A stretch of DNA of 56,185 nt, from positions 1-56,185 of the forward strand of contig DATMZF010000031.1 in the NCBI GenBank assembly GCA_035560555.1, in the 5' to 3' direction. How positions within the stretch are numbered: position 1 is the stretch's first letter; every line of letters begins with the position of its first letter. Below the pieces are notes generated by a model, which worked only from the letters and a program-made list of their open reading frames with translations, had not been told where the DNA came from and did no database searches. Position numbers and translations under genes: made by a program. Positions 41,990 through 50,305 of the stretch are shown here, one piece after another. Source of the stretch: UBA11090 sp035560555 (GTDB lineage: Bacteria > Spirochaetota > Spirochaetia > Treponematales > Rectinemataceae).

Positions 41990-43774
41990 ATGATCAATTG
42001 TAAGGTTAACGGAATAGCGGTACAGGTCGCCGAAGGCTCCACGGTCCTCGACGCTGCCAAGAAAGCTAACGTCAAGATACCCACGCTCTGCTACAATCCC
42101 GATCTCGCCCCCTGGGCGGCATGCGGCATCTGCGTCGTGAGGGTAGAGGGCAGCAACAAGATGCTCAGGTCCTGCTGCACCCCCGTCTCCGAGAACATGA
42201 GCGTCATCACGAACGATGCCGAGCTTGTGCAGATCCGTAAGACGGTCATAGAACTCATACTCTCCACGCACCCCGACGACTGCCTCGCCTGCCCCCGCAA
42301 CCAGGACTGCGAGCTGCAGACCCTGGCCCAGGAGTTCGGCATCCGCCAGCAGTCCTTCCCGAAGCGTCTGCGCGATCTCCCGATCGACGACACCACGGGA
42401 TCGATCATCCTCAACCCGGACAAGTGCATCCGCTGCGGCCGCTGCGTGACCGTGTGCCAGCAGATGCAGAACGTCTGGGCGATAGAGTTCCTCGGGCGAG
42501 GCGAGTCCACGAGAATCGCCCCGGCCGCCGACGTCAAACTGGGCGAAAGCCCCTGCATCAGATGCGGCCAGTGCTCGGCGCACTGCCCCGTCGGCGCCAT
42601 CTACGAGAACGACCAGACGCAGGCCGTCTGGGACGCCCTCATGAAGACTGGTCCCGAAGCCAAGACCTGCGTCGTCCAGATAGCCCCGGCCGTCCGCGTC
42701 GCCCTCGGCGAAGCCTTCGGTCTGCCCGCCGGAACCGACGTCACCAAGAAAATCTATACGGCATTCAGGCGGATGGGCTTCGACGCCATCTTCGACACGA
42801 ATTTCTCGGCCGACCTCACCATACTCGAGGAAGGCACCGAGTTCGTGAAAAGGCTGACCTCGGCCCTCCAGAACGGCCTCGACGCCGCGACGAAGGAAAG
42901 GTCAATGCCCCTCATCACCTCCTGCTGCCCCGCGTGGGTCGATTATATGGAGAAGTACTATCCGGACATGGTCCCGAACTTCTCCACGGCCAAGAGCCCT
43001 CAGCAGATGATGGGCGCCATGATCAAGACCTATTGGGCCGGCAAGGCTGGCGTGGATCCCTCCAAGATCTTCTCCGTATCGATCATGCCCTGCACCGCCA
43101 AGAAGTACGAGACGCACCGCGACGAGACGATGTATTCCTCTGGATACCAGGATGTCGATGTCGCCCTGACCACGCGCGAACTCGCGAGGATGATCAAACA
43201 GGCCGGCATCGACCTCCTCAATCTCCCCGAATCCGAAGCCGACAGCCCGATGGGACCCTACACCGGCGCCGGCGCCATCTTCGGCGCGACGGGCGGCGTC
43301 ATGGAGGCGGCCCTGCGATCGGCGTATTTCCTCGTCACCGGCGAGGAGCTCAAGGACGTGAACTTCACGGCGGTGCGCGGGATTTCCGGCATCAAGGAAG
43401 CCAACGTCCGTATCGCCGGCATCGAAATCCGCGTCGCCGTCGCGCACCAGATGGGAAACATCCAGCAGGTGCTCGACGAGGTAAGGAAGGCGAGGGACTC
43501 AGGCAGGGATACGCCTTGGCACTTCATCGAGGTCATGGCCTGCCGCGGCGGCTGCATCGGCGGCGGCGGACAGCCCTACGGCGCCACCGACGAGATCCGC
43601 ACCAAGCGGATGCGCGCCCTCTACGACCACGACGAGAACCAGGAATATCGCTGCTCGCACAATAATCCCTACATCAAGCAGATATATACCGAGTTCCTCG
43701 AGGCGCCAGGAAGCTCCAAGGCGCACCATCTCCTTCACACCCACTATGAGGGAAAGCCTCTGTTCCTGAAATAG
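41990..43774 (+). CDS. hydA: [FeFe]-hydrogenase catalytic subunit
   Basis: A 594-residue iron-only hydrogenase. N-terminal [2Fe-2S] domain with CYNPDLAPWAACGICVV, a histidine-ligated [4Fe-4S] site in HPDDCLACPRNQDCELQ, and two ferredoxin clusters (CIRCGRCVTVC, CIRCGQCSAHCP). The H-cluster domain has all three signatures: TSCCPAW (L1, about 307), MPCTAKKYE (L2, about 363) and MACRGGCIGGGGQP (L3, about 515). It makes or consumes H2 to balance fermentation. GGGGAG precedes the ATG. Last gene of the operon; maturases HydEFG are not in the window. Confidence 0.96.
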   Translation: MINCKVNGIAVQVAEGSTVLDAAKKANVKIPTLCYNPDLAPWAACGICVVRVEGSNKMLRSCCTPVSENMSVITNDAELVQIRKTVIELILSTHPDDCLACPRNQDCELQTLAQEFGIRQQSFPKRLRDLPIDDTTGSIILNPDKCIRCGRCVTVCQQMQNVWAIEFLGRGESTRIAPAADVKLGESPCIRCGQCSAHCPVGAIYENDQTQAVWDALMKTGPEAKTCVVQIAPAVRVALGEAFGLPAGTDVTKKIYTAFRRMGFDAIFDTNFSADLTILEEGTEFVKRLTSALQNGLDAATKERSMPLITSCCPAWVDYMEKYYPDMVPNFSTAKSPQQMMGAMIKTYWAGKAGVDPSKIFSVSIMPCTAKKYETHRDETMYSSGYQDVDVALTTRELARMIKQAGIDLLNLPESEADSPMGPYTGAGAIFGATGGVMEAALRSAYFLVTGEELKDVNFTAVRGISGIKEANVRIAGIEIRVAVAHQMGNIQQVLDEVRKARDSGRDTPWHFIEVMACRGGCIGGGGQPYGATDEIRTKRMRALYDHDENQEYRCSHNNPYIKQIYTEFLEAPGSSKAHHLLHTHYEGKPLFLK

Positions 43775-43780
43775 AAGCCG

Positions 43781-43850
43781 GGCGCCGAACCTTCGGCGCC
43801 GAAAAGCGAAAGGCAGGCGGAATCCCCGAGGGGCTCCGCCTGCCTTTTTT
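43781..43850 (+). terminator. Terminator of the hydrogenase operon (double hairpin)
   Basis: An 8- to 9-bp stem GGCGCCGA/TCGGCGCC (43781-43800) is followed by an 11-bp stem AGGCAGGCGGA (43811-43821) with TCCGCCTGCCT (43835-43845), then a run of T to 43850. The second hairpin is a classic intrinsic terminator. Confidence 0.92.
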
Positions 43851-43915
43851 ATTGGCCAGCGGGCCTTGTATCCCGCGGTCCGCCGCGAGGCGGTTGGCTC
43901 TCGCGCTGATTTGGC

Positions 43916-44092
43916 TCAGTCCGGCTTGGAAGGCTTTGTTATGGTGACCGTAATCGTGGACGCGTTCTCGGAGCCCTTCAGCGCGCCCGTCATGGCAGCG
44001 ATCGTGTCATAGAAAAGCGTGGAAACGAAGGGTACGAGGGGCAGTTCCCTTCCGTCGCAGTAGATGTGAATTTCCTTGGCATTGTCAGCCAT
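43916..44092 (-). CDS. Small uncharacterised protein downstream of mobB
   Basis: A 58-residue acidic to neutral protein starting MADNAKEIHIYCDGRELPLV, with a middle helix (FVSTLFYDTIAAMTGALKG) and ending STITVTITKPSKPD. AGGAGG lies 6 nt before the ATG, a strong sign that it is translated. No signal peptide, no metal-binding motif apart from one cysteine. It sits 11 bp after mobB at the end of an rsm22-mobB-orf group. I do not recognise the family. The strand-helix-strand look could be a mini ACT- or MoaD-like fold, but that is only a guess. Confidence 0.65.
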   Translation of the reverse strand: MADNAKEIHIYCDGRELPLVPFVSTLFYDTIAAMTGALKGSENASTITVTITKPSKPD

Positions 44093-44103
44093 TACGATCC
44101 TCC

Positions 44104-44619
44104 TCAGGATACGAGATAGTCGATGAAGCGCCCGACGGCCTCGGGCGGAAAAGCCGCGATGCTCCTGGACTCCGCCAGGACGATCATCCCAGGATCGCGC
44201 GCTATCAGAATATCGATCGAAGACAGGGGGCGCTTCAGCCCGCTCTCCTCCCTCTCCGTGCCCGCCACAAGGACGATCGGGGCTGACGGGACGTCGAGGC
44301 CTTCGCAGAAGATGAGGGAAGCCCGGGGGCAAAGGTCTTCGATGGAGGCCGCGTCCATGAGGGCTGGCCTGGAGGTAAGTATCACCATGTCGGACTCGCT
44401 CAGGTAAATGGAGGGGGTCGCTCCCGCCGCGTGAAAACGCGAGGAATCCTTGGCATCGGGAGGGAGATCGGCCTCGTGTCTGGATTTCTTGAGCGCCGCC
44501 GCGGTTATACCGCGTTTTGCGCATTCCTCGAGCGCCGATTCGATGAAGGTGGTCTTGCCCACGCCGGACCAGCCGATTACGGAGAGTATCGTTGGCTTCG
44601 CGTTCGTCGCGTTTCTCAC
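44104..44619 (-). CDS. mobB: Molybdopterin-guanine dinucleotide biosynthesis protein MobB
   Basis: A 171-residue GTP-binding adaptor of molybdenum cofactor synthesis (E. coli MobB is about 175). The P-loop is GWSGVGKTTFIESAL near residue 18, then ALKKSRHEADLPPDAKDSSRFHAAGA, the region where MobB/MobB-like proteins have their HKDxDxxDSxR motif. ILIARD and PEAVGRFIDYL follow. The start is uncertain: GTG 44619 has GAGG about 9 nt upstream, while GTG 44634 overlaps the preceding stop as GTGA. No molybdoenzyme or other moa/moe genes are in the window. Confidence 0.88.
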   Translation of the reverse strand: MRNATNAKPTILSVIGWSGVGKTTFIESALEECAKRGITAAALKKSRHEADLPPDAKDSSRFHAAGATPSIYLSESDMVILTSRPALMDAASIEDLCPRASLIFCEGLDVPSAPIVLVAGTEREESGLKRPLSSIDILIARDPGMIVLAESRSIAAFPPEAVGRFIDYLVS

Positions 44620-44630
44620 AACCGTCGTCC

Positions 44631-45824
44631 TCACGCTTCCGGCGCCCTCAGCGCGACCCTCAGCTTCGTTCCGGGAGCGAAGCCGAAGCTGTTTTCGTTC
44701 GACCTTTTTTCCAGCGCCTCGGCCTCTATGCAATCCCCGCGGCGAAGCGAGAAAAAACCGGCGCTTTGAGCGCCGGGGTCTCCTGCCTTGGCCGACAGGG
44801 AGGCGAGCCCCGATGCCGCGCATACAATATAACGTACCCTACCGGCTTTGTTGAGCATGGGTTCCGAGACGACCCTGCCGATGAGCCGATCGCCGTCCGC
44901 GCGCTCGATGCCGGGCTTCGAGTCGAGATTCGTGTTGAGTTCCGAGTCGAACTCCATGTCGGTCGCCGCGCCTTTCTTCAGGGCAAACCATGTCGCTTTC
45001 GCCGAGTCGCGGTCGAGCCCGGCCGATTTCGCCAGGGCGGCGACGGGGCCCGAGGGCTCCCATGGCCAGGTGGAATGGCAACTTCGCCCTTCGCCGGCGC
45101 TCGCTATCGGGCAAGCGAAGGAGCCAGGGCAGGGCGCGACGCAGCTCATCCCTCTATCGCGCAGATTCTCCAGCAGCCGGTCTCGCAGGGCGAGCGCCGG
45201 CCTGCCCGTGACGTTGGCCGAGGGCTCGACGACGAGCAGAATGCCTCCATCCGTTAATCGTTCGCAGGCTTTTTCGAAGAGGGCGGCGCGGCGTTCGATC
45301 GCGTCGTCCTTTTCCTTCCACAATTCGTTGGCGCTGTGGCAGGCCACGATGAGGTCGAATGGGCCGCTCGGCAGGGAGCTGTTTTTTTCGAAGTCCTTCT
45401 GAATCGTCCTGAATTCGGCTCCCTTCTGCCCCATGAGCCCCTTCAGCCTAAGCGCTGCCTCCAGGGCTTCCGCGTTGGAATCCATGAGCGTCACCCGCTC
45501 GGCGCTTTGATGAAGGGCCGCGAAGGAGGCGGGCCCCGGCCCCGCGCCTATGTCGAGGACGTCGCTGATCCGCGGCAAGGCTCCCCTCATACGCAGTTCC
45601 TCGAGCGCGAGCGAGACCTGAACGAAGGAAACAGGCCAGTAATAGAGAAGATACGCGCCTAGGTAATCCTCATGTGAAAAATAGGAGGCGCCCGCCAGGC
45701 GCCTGTAGCCTGTCAGGCCCCGCTGCAGGCTTTTCAGGGCGGCGCCCTGGCCGGAAGCAGAGCCCGCGGCGAGTCCTTCCAACGCCGGATAATAGTCTAC
45801 GACGATATCGCCTATGCGGGCCAT
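44631..45824 (-). CDS. Rsm22-family ribosome-associated methyltransferase-like protein
   Basis: A 397-residue member of the Rsm22/METTL17 family. The class I methyltransferase core (about 80-270) shows SDVLDIGAGPGPASFAAL (SAM loop), TLMDSNAEAL and LIVACHSANEL. After it comes the family's cysteine cluster CVAPCPGSFACP (about residue 245) with a further SCH, proposed in mitochondrial homologues to bind an iron-sulphur cluster. The last 100 residues form a beta-rich OB-like tail. ATG 45824 has GAGGAG 6 nt upstream. It probably assists small-subunit ribosome assembly; its substrate is unproven. It overlaps or abuts mobB. Confidence 0.82.
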   Translation of the reverse strand: MARIGDIVVDYYPALEGLAAGSASGQGAALKSLQRGLTGYRRLAGASYFSHEDYLGAYLLYYWPVSFVQVSLALEELRMRGALPRISDVLDIGAGPGPASFAALHQSAERVTLMDSNAEALEAALRLKGLMGQKGAEFRTIQKDFEKNSSLPSGPFDLIVACHSANELWKEKDDAIERRAALFEKACERLTDGGILLVVEPSANVTGRPALALRDRLLENLRDRGMSCVAPCPGSFACPIASAGEGRSCHSTWPWEPSGPVAALAKSAGLDRDSAKATWFALKKGAATDMEFDSELNTNLDSKPGIERADGDRLIGRVVSEPMLNKAGRVRYIVCAASGLASLSAKAGDPGAQSAGFFSLRRGDCIEAEALEKRSNENSFGFAPGTKLRVALRAPEA

Positions 45825-45851
45825 GCTTGACTCCTCACGCGCACCACGAGC

Positions 45852-45880
45852 TTGTTTCCTGGAGGTCTCCACCCTATACT
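45852..45880 (+). promoter_or_regulatory. Promoter placing transcription start at the GGDEF start codon
   Basis: TTGTTT (45852-45857), 17 bp, TATACT (45875-45880). The expected start is 45886-45888, and the first ATG of the gene is 45888. This leaves essentially no 5' leader. The only GGAGG nearby (45861-45865) is upstream of the predicted start of transcription and 22 nt from the ATG. Confidence 0.55.
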
Positions 45881-45887
45881 ACATCAC

Positions 45888-47324
45888 ATGTATGAGTCGC
45901 CGCCATTCCTCATCAGCGCGTTGCTGTCAAACCCCGATGTCGACAAGATAGTCGCTGGAATCGGGTTTTCCATCATCGATTTTACCAATAAAAAGTCCTT
46001 CATCAGCGACACCTGGAAAAAATTTGGCTACTCAAACGAAGTCTTCATGGCTCATTTTCCGCGCGAGAAAGTCTACCCCGGCGATATGCAGAGTCTCGAA
46101 TCCCTCATCAAGAAGTTGCGTTCGGGCGAATCTGACAGCGGCCAAGGGGAATTTCGCTTCGTTGCGGAAAATGGGAGGACGTTCTGGCTCTCAATCGACT
46201 TTTTCGTCTTGGCGAGAGACGCGGTGGGCAAAGTCAGCATCCTGGCGTTTCATGACACGGACATTTCCAAACTCATCGCCGCCCAGGAAGAAATCCGCGA
46301 GCGTCTCGTGGAGATCGAGTCGCTCAAGGATCTTCTCACCGCTATCAACAAGAGCCTCGATTTCAACGAGACGATCAGCAAGATCATCGAGCACCTGCAC
46401 AGGATAATCCCGTTCGATCGCGCCACCGTACAGGCGCTCGAAAGCAATTATCTGTCGGTGATAGGCAGCTATGGCTATGTTGAGACGGCCACCCAGACGC
46501 TCCGGTTCCCGATCAGCGGCATCGATAATCCATCGGCGAGGGCCATAGCTTCGCGCAGACCCATCATATGCAACGACGTGGAACATGATTTCGAAGGCTT
46601 TATCCAGGTGGAAGACGCCATCCGCGTCAAATCCTGGCTCGGCATTCCACTCGTCTACGAGGGAAAGTCGATGGGACTTCTGGCGCTCGACAGCGCCGCG
46701 CTGGGCTTCTATACCGACCAGCACGTGAGGATCGCCTCCACCGTGGCGGAACATATAGCCATGGCCATCGAGCACGCCAAGCAGCATACGATCATCAAGG
46801 AAGAGGCGAGAACCGACAAGCTGACGGGCGCGGCCAATCGCTACGGCCTTGAGACGATGGGACAGGAAATCTTCAGCAGGGCTGGCAAGGATGATCAGCT
46901 TTTAGGCATTCTCATGCTCGATATCGATCATTTCAAGATCGTGAACGACACCTATGGGCACTCCTTCGGCGACCAGGTGCTCAGATCTCTCTCCAGCGGC
47001 ATATCGCAGTGCCTGAGGTGCAAGGATTACCTGGTGCGCTACGGCGGCGAGGAATTCGTCGTCCTTCTGCCGGGAACCACGACGCGCGAGGCTCTCGTCG
47101 TCGCCGAACGTCTCAGGGAAAAAATTCCCCTCATGGATGTGGACGACAATCATACATGCCCCACGGTGAGCATCGGCGTCTTTTCGGGTGTCCCTGGTCC
47201 TCAGGATATATTGCACGAATTCATACATAGAGCCGATTTAGCCCTCTACGAAGCCAAGGAAGCCGGACGCAATCGCTGCCGCGTCTGGAGCCCCAAACCG
47301 GAATACTTCGACAGAAAGAACTGA
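45888..47324 (+). CDS. Diguanylate cyclase with PAS-like and GAF domains
   Basis: A 478-residue cytoplasmic signalling enzyme. A PAS-like domain occupies about 15-130 (IGFSIIDFTNKKSFISDTWKK), a short coiled linker follows, then a GAF domain about 150-290 (ATVQALESNYLSVIGSYGY, KSWLGIPLVYEGKSMGLLAL). The GGDEF domain (about 305-470) has DKLTGAANRYG, LDIDHFKIVNDTYGH, the active-site YGGEEF and an RCKD inhibitory I-site five residues before it, so it should be an active, product-inhibited maker of c-di-GMP. Leaderless start at 45888 inferred. It is the likely source of c-di-GMP near the fibre operon. Confidence 0.93.
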   Translation: MYESPPFLISALLSNPDVDKIVAGIGFSIIDFTNKKSFISDTWKKFGYSNEVFMAHFPREKVYPGDMQSLESLIKKLRSGESDSGQGEFRFVAENGRTFWLSIDFFVLARDAVGKVSILAFHDTDISKLIAAQEEIRERLVEIESLKDLLTAINKSLDFNETISKIIEHLHRIIPFDRATVQALESNYLSVIGSYGYVETATQTLRFPISGIDNPSARAIASRRPIICNDVEHDFEGFIQVEDAIRVKSWLGIPLVYEGKSMGLLALDSAALGFYTDQHVRIASTVAEHIAMAIEHAKQHTIIKEEARTDKLTGAANRYGLETMGQEIFSRAGKDDQLLGILMLDIDHFKIVNDTYGHSFGDQVLRSLSSGISQCLRCKDYLVRYGGEEFVVLLPGTTTREALVVAERLREKIPLMDVDDNHTCPTVSIGVFSGVPGPQDILHEFIHRADLALYEAKEAGRNRCRVWSPKPEYFDRKN

Positions 47325-47390
47325 GAAAACCTCACGACATGCTTTATCGTCATTCATGTTTCTCACCCGCCCGCATAGAGGAATCCATAA

Positions 47391-47487
47391 TTGTTACTTT
47401 CATCAATACATTTGTAGAATGGAGCATAAGGCTGATTGGATCGCAAAGTCGCCTCATATTGTAATCTGTAAAGGTTATTAGTAAACT
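47391..47487 (+). promoter_or_regulatory. Candidate promoters for the NarX/NarL-type pair
   Basis: Two sigma70-like pairs lie in the AT-rich gap 47325-47550: TTGTTA (47391-47396), 18 bp, TAGAAT (47415-47420), and TTGTAA (47459-47464), 17 bp, TAAACT (47482-47487). The region shows no other gene and no obvious terminator for the cyclase gene. Confidence 0.45.
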
Positions 47488-47550
47488 CCGGTTTTACGCT
47501 AATCATAAAGTCAGCACAGTTTAAAACTTAATTAAAAGATAGGTGTACAT

Positions 47551-48801
47551 ATGACCAGTCTCGGTGTCATAAAGGTGCTTTTTATCGAAGCAAGCCAAGA
47601 AATGGTAGAACGAGCGACCTCCATAATGAGGGCTGACAATCTCCAATTCGAGTATAAAGTCGTCGCGACGCCCTCGGCGCTTGCTGCCGCGTTGAAAGAA
47701 TTCCGCCCCAACGTCATTATCCCGGATTCTCGCATGGGATTGAAAAGCTCGAGCGATAGCCCGCTGAATCCCGCGCTTCACCCTGCCTACACAAGCTGCG
47801 AAGACGAATTGTTTGAGGATTTCCTTGAAAAGACGAAAGAAATAGTCTTTGTCACCAATAGAAAAACGCTGGAGATTGAGAAGGTGAGTAAGGCGGCGAC
47901 GGAATTTTTCGTAAAATCCGCCGAGGAACTCATCGGCAGGAAGGTTACCGATCTCGGTTATTTTTATGAGGCTTCGCCGCCTAATGACCCTCTGAATGCC
48001 GATTCGCTCCAGCGGCGACACTCTGTCGTTAGTAAGGACAGTTCCTGCGACGAGGTCGATGATATAGAAAACCCCGCTTTTCTGGTACCTAAGCGATCGC
48101 GGATTCTCCTCTGCTCGTTCGTGCACGATCTTAATGAGAAGAGCCTGAACGAGGAGAGGCTCCGAATGCTCGCCTTGGAGATAACAAAGACCGAAGAGAG
48201 GGAAAAAAGACGATTCGCCTCCTATCTTCACGACGAAATTGGTCAAAACCTCGCCATGCTCAAAATGAGATTGGACCTCGCGTCTCATTTGCATCCCATG
48301 CCGGGGCTTGGCGATGAATTTCGCCAGATTGCCGAACTGCTCGATAGAACCATGGCTCAGACGCGCGCCATGGTCTTCGATCTTAGCCCGCCGACGCTCT
48401 ATGAACTCGGTTTGTCGAATGCTCTCAGATACGAAGGAGAGACTATCTGCCGCGAGAATCAAATTGAGTTCATTTTCTTTGCCGAGAGGATTCCTCTGTT
48501 GTCCGACGACAAGGGAATTCTCATCTTCCGTTGTCTCCAAGAGTTGATGCGGAATTGTCTTCGCCACGCGAAGGCGAGCCGCATGGAACTCTCCCTCCGC
48601 GGCGATGGCAAGAATATTTCGATTTGCCTCAACGATGACGGCATTGGGTTCGATGTATCTTGTCTCGAAAATGGCGGTGTTGGCGGTGGTTTTGGGCTTT
48701 TTAGCGTCAGGGAGCGCATCCGCGGCATAGGTGGAGCGTTGACCATCATATCCCGAAAAGGCGAAGGTACTCGTATTGACCTCGCGGCGCCAATTAGCTG
48801 A
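47551..48801 (+). CDS. Cytoplasmic sensor histidine kinase, NarX/DegS type
   Basis: A 416-residue soluble kinase. The first 65 residues (VIKVLFIEASQEMVERATSI, then PNVIIPDSRMG) look like a receiver fold in which the phospho-acceptor is not clearly kept. A PAS-like region follows (about 90-200). The HisKA_3 phospho-acceptor is the histidine in REKRRFASYLHDEIGQNLAM near 229. The HATPase domain has CLQELMRNCLRHAKAS (N box), LNDDGIGFD and GGGFGLFSVRER. The ribosome site before ATG is weak (TAGGTG). It lies 32 bp before its cognate regulator and just upstream of the fibre operon. Confidence 0.9.
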   Translation: MTSLGVIKVLFIEASQEMVERATSIMRADNLQFEYKVVATPSALAAALKEFRPNVIIPDSRMGLKSSSDSPLNPALHPAYTSCEDELFEDFLEKTKEIVFVTNRKTLEIEKVSKAATEFFVKSAEELIGRKVTDLGYFYEASPPNDPLNADSLQRRHSVVSKDSSCDEVDDIENPAFLVPKRSRILLCSFVHDLNEKSLNEERLRMLALEITKTEEREKRRFASYLHDEIGQNLAMLKMRLDLASHLHPMPGLGDEFRQIAELLDRTMAQTRAMVFDLSPPTLYELGLSNALRYEGETICRENQIEFIFFAERIPLLSDDKGILIFRCLQELMRNCLRHAKASRMELSLRGDGKNISICLNDDGIGFDVSCLENGGVGGGFGLFSVRERIRGIGGALTIISRKGEGTRIDLAAPIS

Positions 48802-48833
48802 ACCATCGAAACCATGAGGGAAAAAGGACCGTA

Positions 48834-49484
48834 ATGCGAATTCTCCTCGCGGACGATCATGCGATGATGCGAGATGGCCTTCGTAAACTCCTGGAAGGTC
48901 AGCGAGGGTGCGTGATTATCGGCGAAGCGGGGGATGGTGTCGAGACGGTCCGCCTCGCGATCGAACTGCGACCCGATATCATCATCATGGATATCGGTAT
49001 GCCCTCTCTCAACGGAATCGAGGCGACGCGGCAGATTCGGCTTCAAGCGCCCGATACGAAGGTGCTCGCTCTTTCGATGTACGCGGATCGACAGTTTGCC
49101 CAGGACATGTTCAAGGCCGGAGCCTTGGGGTATGTACTCAAGGGCGCCGGCTTCGACGAACTCATGGACGCGATAATCGCCATTTCCGGCGGGCGCCGAT
49201 ATATTAGCCGACCTTTGCAGGAAATACTTCTGGATGACTATCTCAATAACCTGGATAAACTATCATCGGCGAGCAGGAACCCTCTTTCGGATCGAGAAAG
49301 AGAGGTGCTTCAGCTCTTGGCGGAGGGGAAGAGCAATAAAGAGATCGCCGGCATCCTCCGCGTGACCGTCAATACCGTGGATGCGCACCGTAAACATATA
49401 TCCGATAAGCTTAGCCTCAAGAGCATCGCCGAACTGACGAAATACGCCGTAACCCATGGGATTAGTTCGCTGGAAATCCTTTAG
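48834..49484 (+). CDS. NarL/FixJ-family response regulator
   Basis: A 216-residue transcription factor. Receiver (1-120): acidic LADDHAMMRDGL, phospho-acceptor in IIMDIGMPSLNG near 54, VLKGAG lysine near 104. LuxR-type helix-turn-helix (about 150-210): LSDREREVLQLLAEGKSNKE, then TVNTVDAHRKHISDKLSL. It is the partner of the preceding kinase, and the next gene downstream is the first fibre subunit (259 bp away), so the fibre operon is its most likely target. Confidence 0.93.
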   Translation: MRILLADDHAMMRDGLRKLLEGQRGCVIIGEAGDGVETVRLAIELRPDIIIMDIGMPSLNGIEATRQIRLQAPDTKVLALSMYADRQFAQDMFKAGALGYVLKGAGFDELMDAIIAISGGRRYISRPLQEILLDDYLNNLDKLSSASRNPLSDREREVLQLLAEGKSNKEIAGILRVTVNTVDAHRKHISDKLSLKSIAELTKYAVTHGISSLEIL

Positions 49485-49599
49485 GGGATCCATCAGGGAT
49501 TTCTGCTTTCTAGGCTTCGTCGCCATCTCTTCATTGTGTTTCTTCACTGCGTCACGCCCTTACGGCGCTACACTTTTTCCCCGCAGATTTTCATTTTTT

Positions 49600-49743
49600 T
49601 TGCGCTTCAAGTTAAGGTTGTCTCTAATTGTACTATTCCGCGAAAGTCAGACAATGGCAAACAGAGATTTTGGAGAGGCAAGCCTTCCGAACTCTTGGCC
49701 CGCTTGGGCGGGCAAAAGTTTTTTTCTTTTTCAGGAGCGTCGT
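49600..49743 (+). promoter_or_regulatory. Promoter and structured leader of the fibre operon
   Basis: TTGCGC (49600-49605), 17 bp, TCTAAT (49623-49628) is a plausible promoter, giving a leader of about 109 nt. In it a bulged hairpin (49672-49688) is followed by a perfect stem GCCCGC-TTGG-GCGGGC (49698-49713), AAAAG and a T-rich tract to 49731, then AGGAG. The second hairpin with its T-run looks like an intrinsic terminator placed before the first gene, an attenuator arrangement. The segment GGCAAAC (49656-49662) and the later GCAAGCC recall parts of the c-di-GMP-I aptamer, but the full fold is not evident. Confidence 0.5.
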
Positions 49744-50286
49744 ATGAAGAAAGCGTTTGTTGTCCTTCTCGTGGTTATGGGGCTTATCGCCTCCGCGGGA
49801 AACGTGTTTGCAGTGGATAATGTAGGTACCGCGTCAGTAAAGGTGCTCACTCCTTTGGCATTGACTCACAGCGACACGGATAAGCTTAATTTTGGCTCGA
49901 TCGGCTTAACCGGGAGCAGCGGGACCGTCATCATCGCCTCGGTAGGCGGCGTGGCGACGAGGACGCTATCGGGCGGAGTCGTCGGCTACAGCGACACCAC
50001 CAATCCGATCGCGCTCGATCCTTTCTCCTCATCGACCGCCCTGACAGGAACGGAGACTTACTATATCGGTTTTCCCGATTCGGCGACCATCTCCAATGGC
50101 AGTAATACGATGACGGTCTCCGAATTCAAGGCTTACGATTCCATCGGCAGTCAGATAACGTCGTTTTCCGGAGTGAGCGCGACCGCGAGTTTCTTTGTCG
50201 GCGCGAAACTAGCCATCGTAGGAACTGAAGGCGCCGGAGTTTACACCGGAACCTATCCAGTCTATCTGGGGTATGACGCGCTGTGA
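49744..50286 (+). CDS. Secreted DUF4402-type protein, probable fibre (pilin-like) subunit 1
   Basis: A 180-residue exported protein. The signal peptide is MKKAFVVLLVVMGLIASAGNVFA. The mature protein starts VDNVGTASVKVLTPLALTHS and continues KLNFGSIGLTGSSGTVIIAS, the characteristic DUF4402 opening: an alternating hydrophobic strand followed by LNFGxI. It ends GAGVYTGTYPVYLGYDAL, the closing strand. The all-beta, immunoglobulin-like outline and its place before a PapD-like chaperone and usher mark it as the likely major subunit. ATG has AGGAG 6 nt upstream. It contains no cysteine in the mature part. Confidence 0.8.
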   Translation: MKKAFVVLLVVMGLIASAGNVFAVDNVGTASVKVLTPLALTHSDTDKLNFGSIGLTGSSGTVIIASVGGVATRTLSGGVVGYSDTTNPIALDPFSSSTALTGTETYYIGFPDSATISNGSNTMTVSEFKAYDSIGSQITSFSGVSATASFFVGAKLAIVGTEGAGVYTGTYPVYLGYDAL

Positions 50287-50305
50287 ATTGATTGATCGAT
50301 ACAGG

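Noticed and set aside
49635..49700. Confident c-di-GMP-I riboswitch call
   Set aside because: Only short conserved-looking strands are present; the GAAA tetraloop helix and receptor helix could not be traced, so it is kept only as a hypothesis.
49695..49715. Sigma54 promoter before the first fibre gene (TTGGCCCG...)
   Set aside because: The GG-GC spacing and the -12 element do not match the sigma54 consensus; the sequence is explained by the GCCCGC/GCGGGC hairpin.
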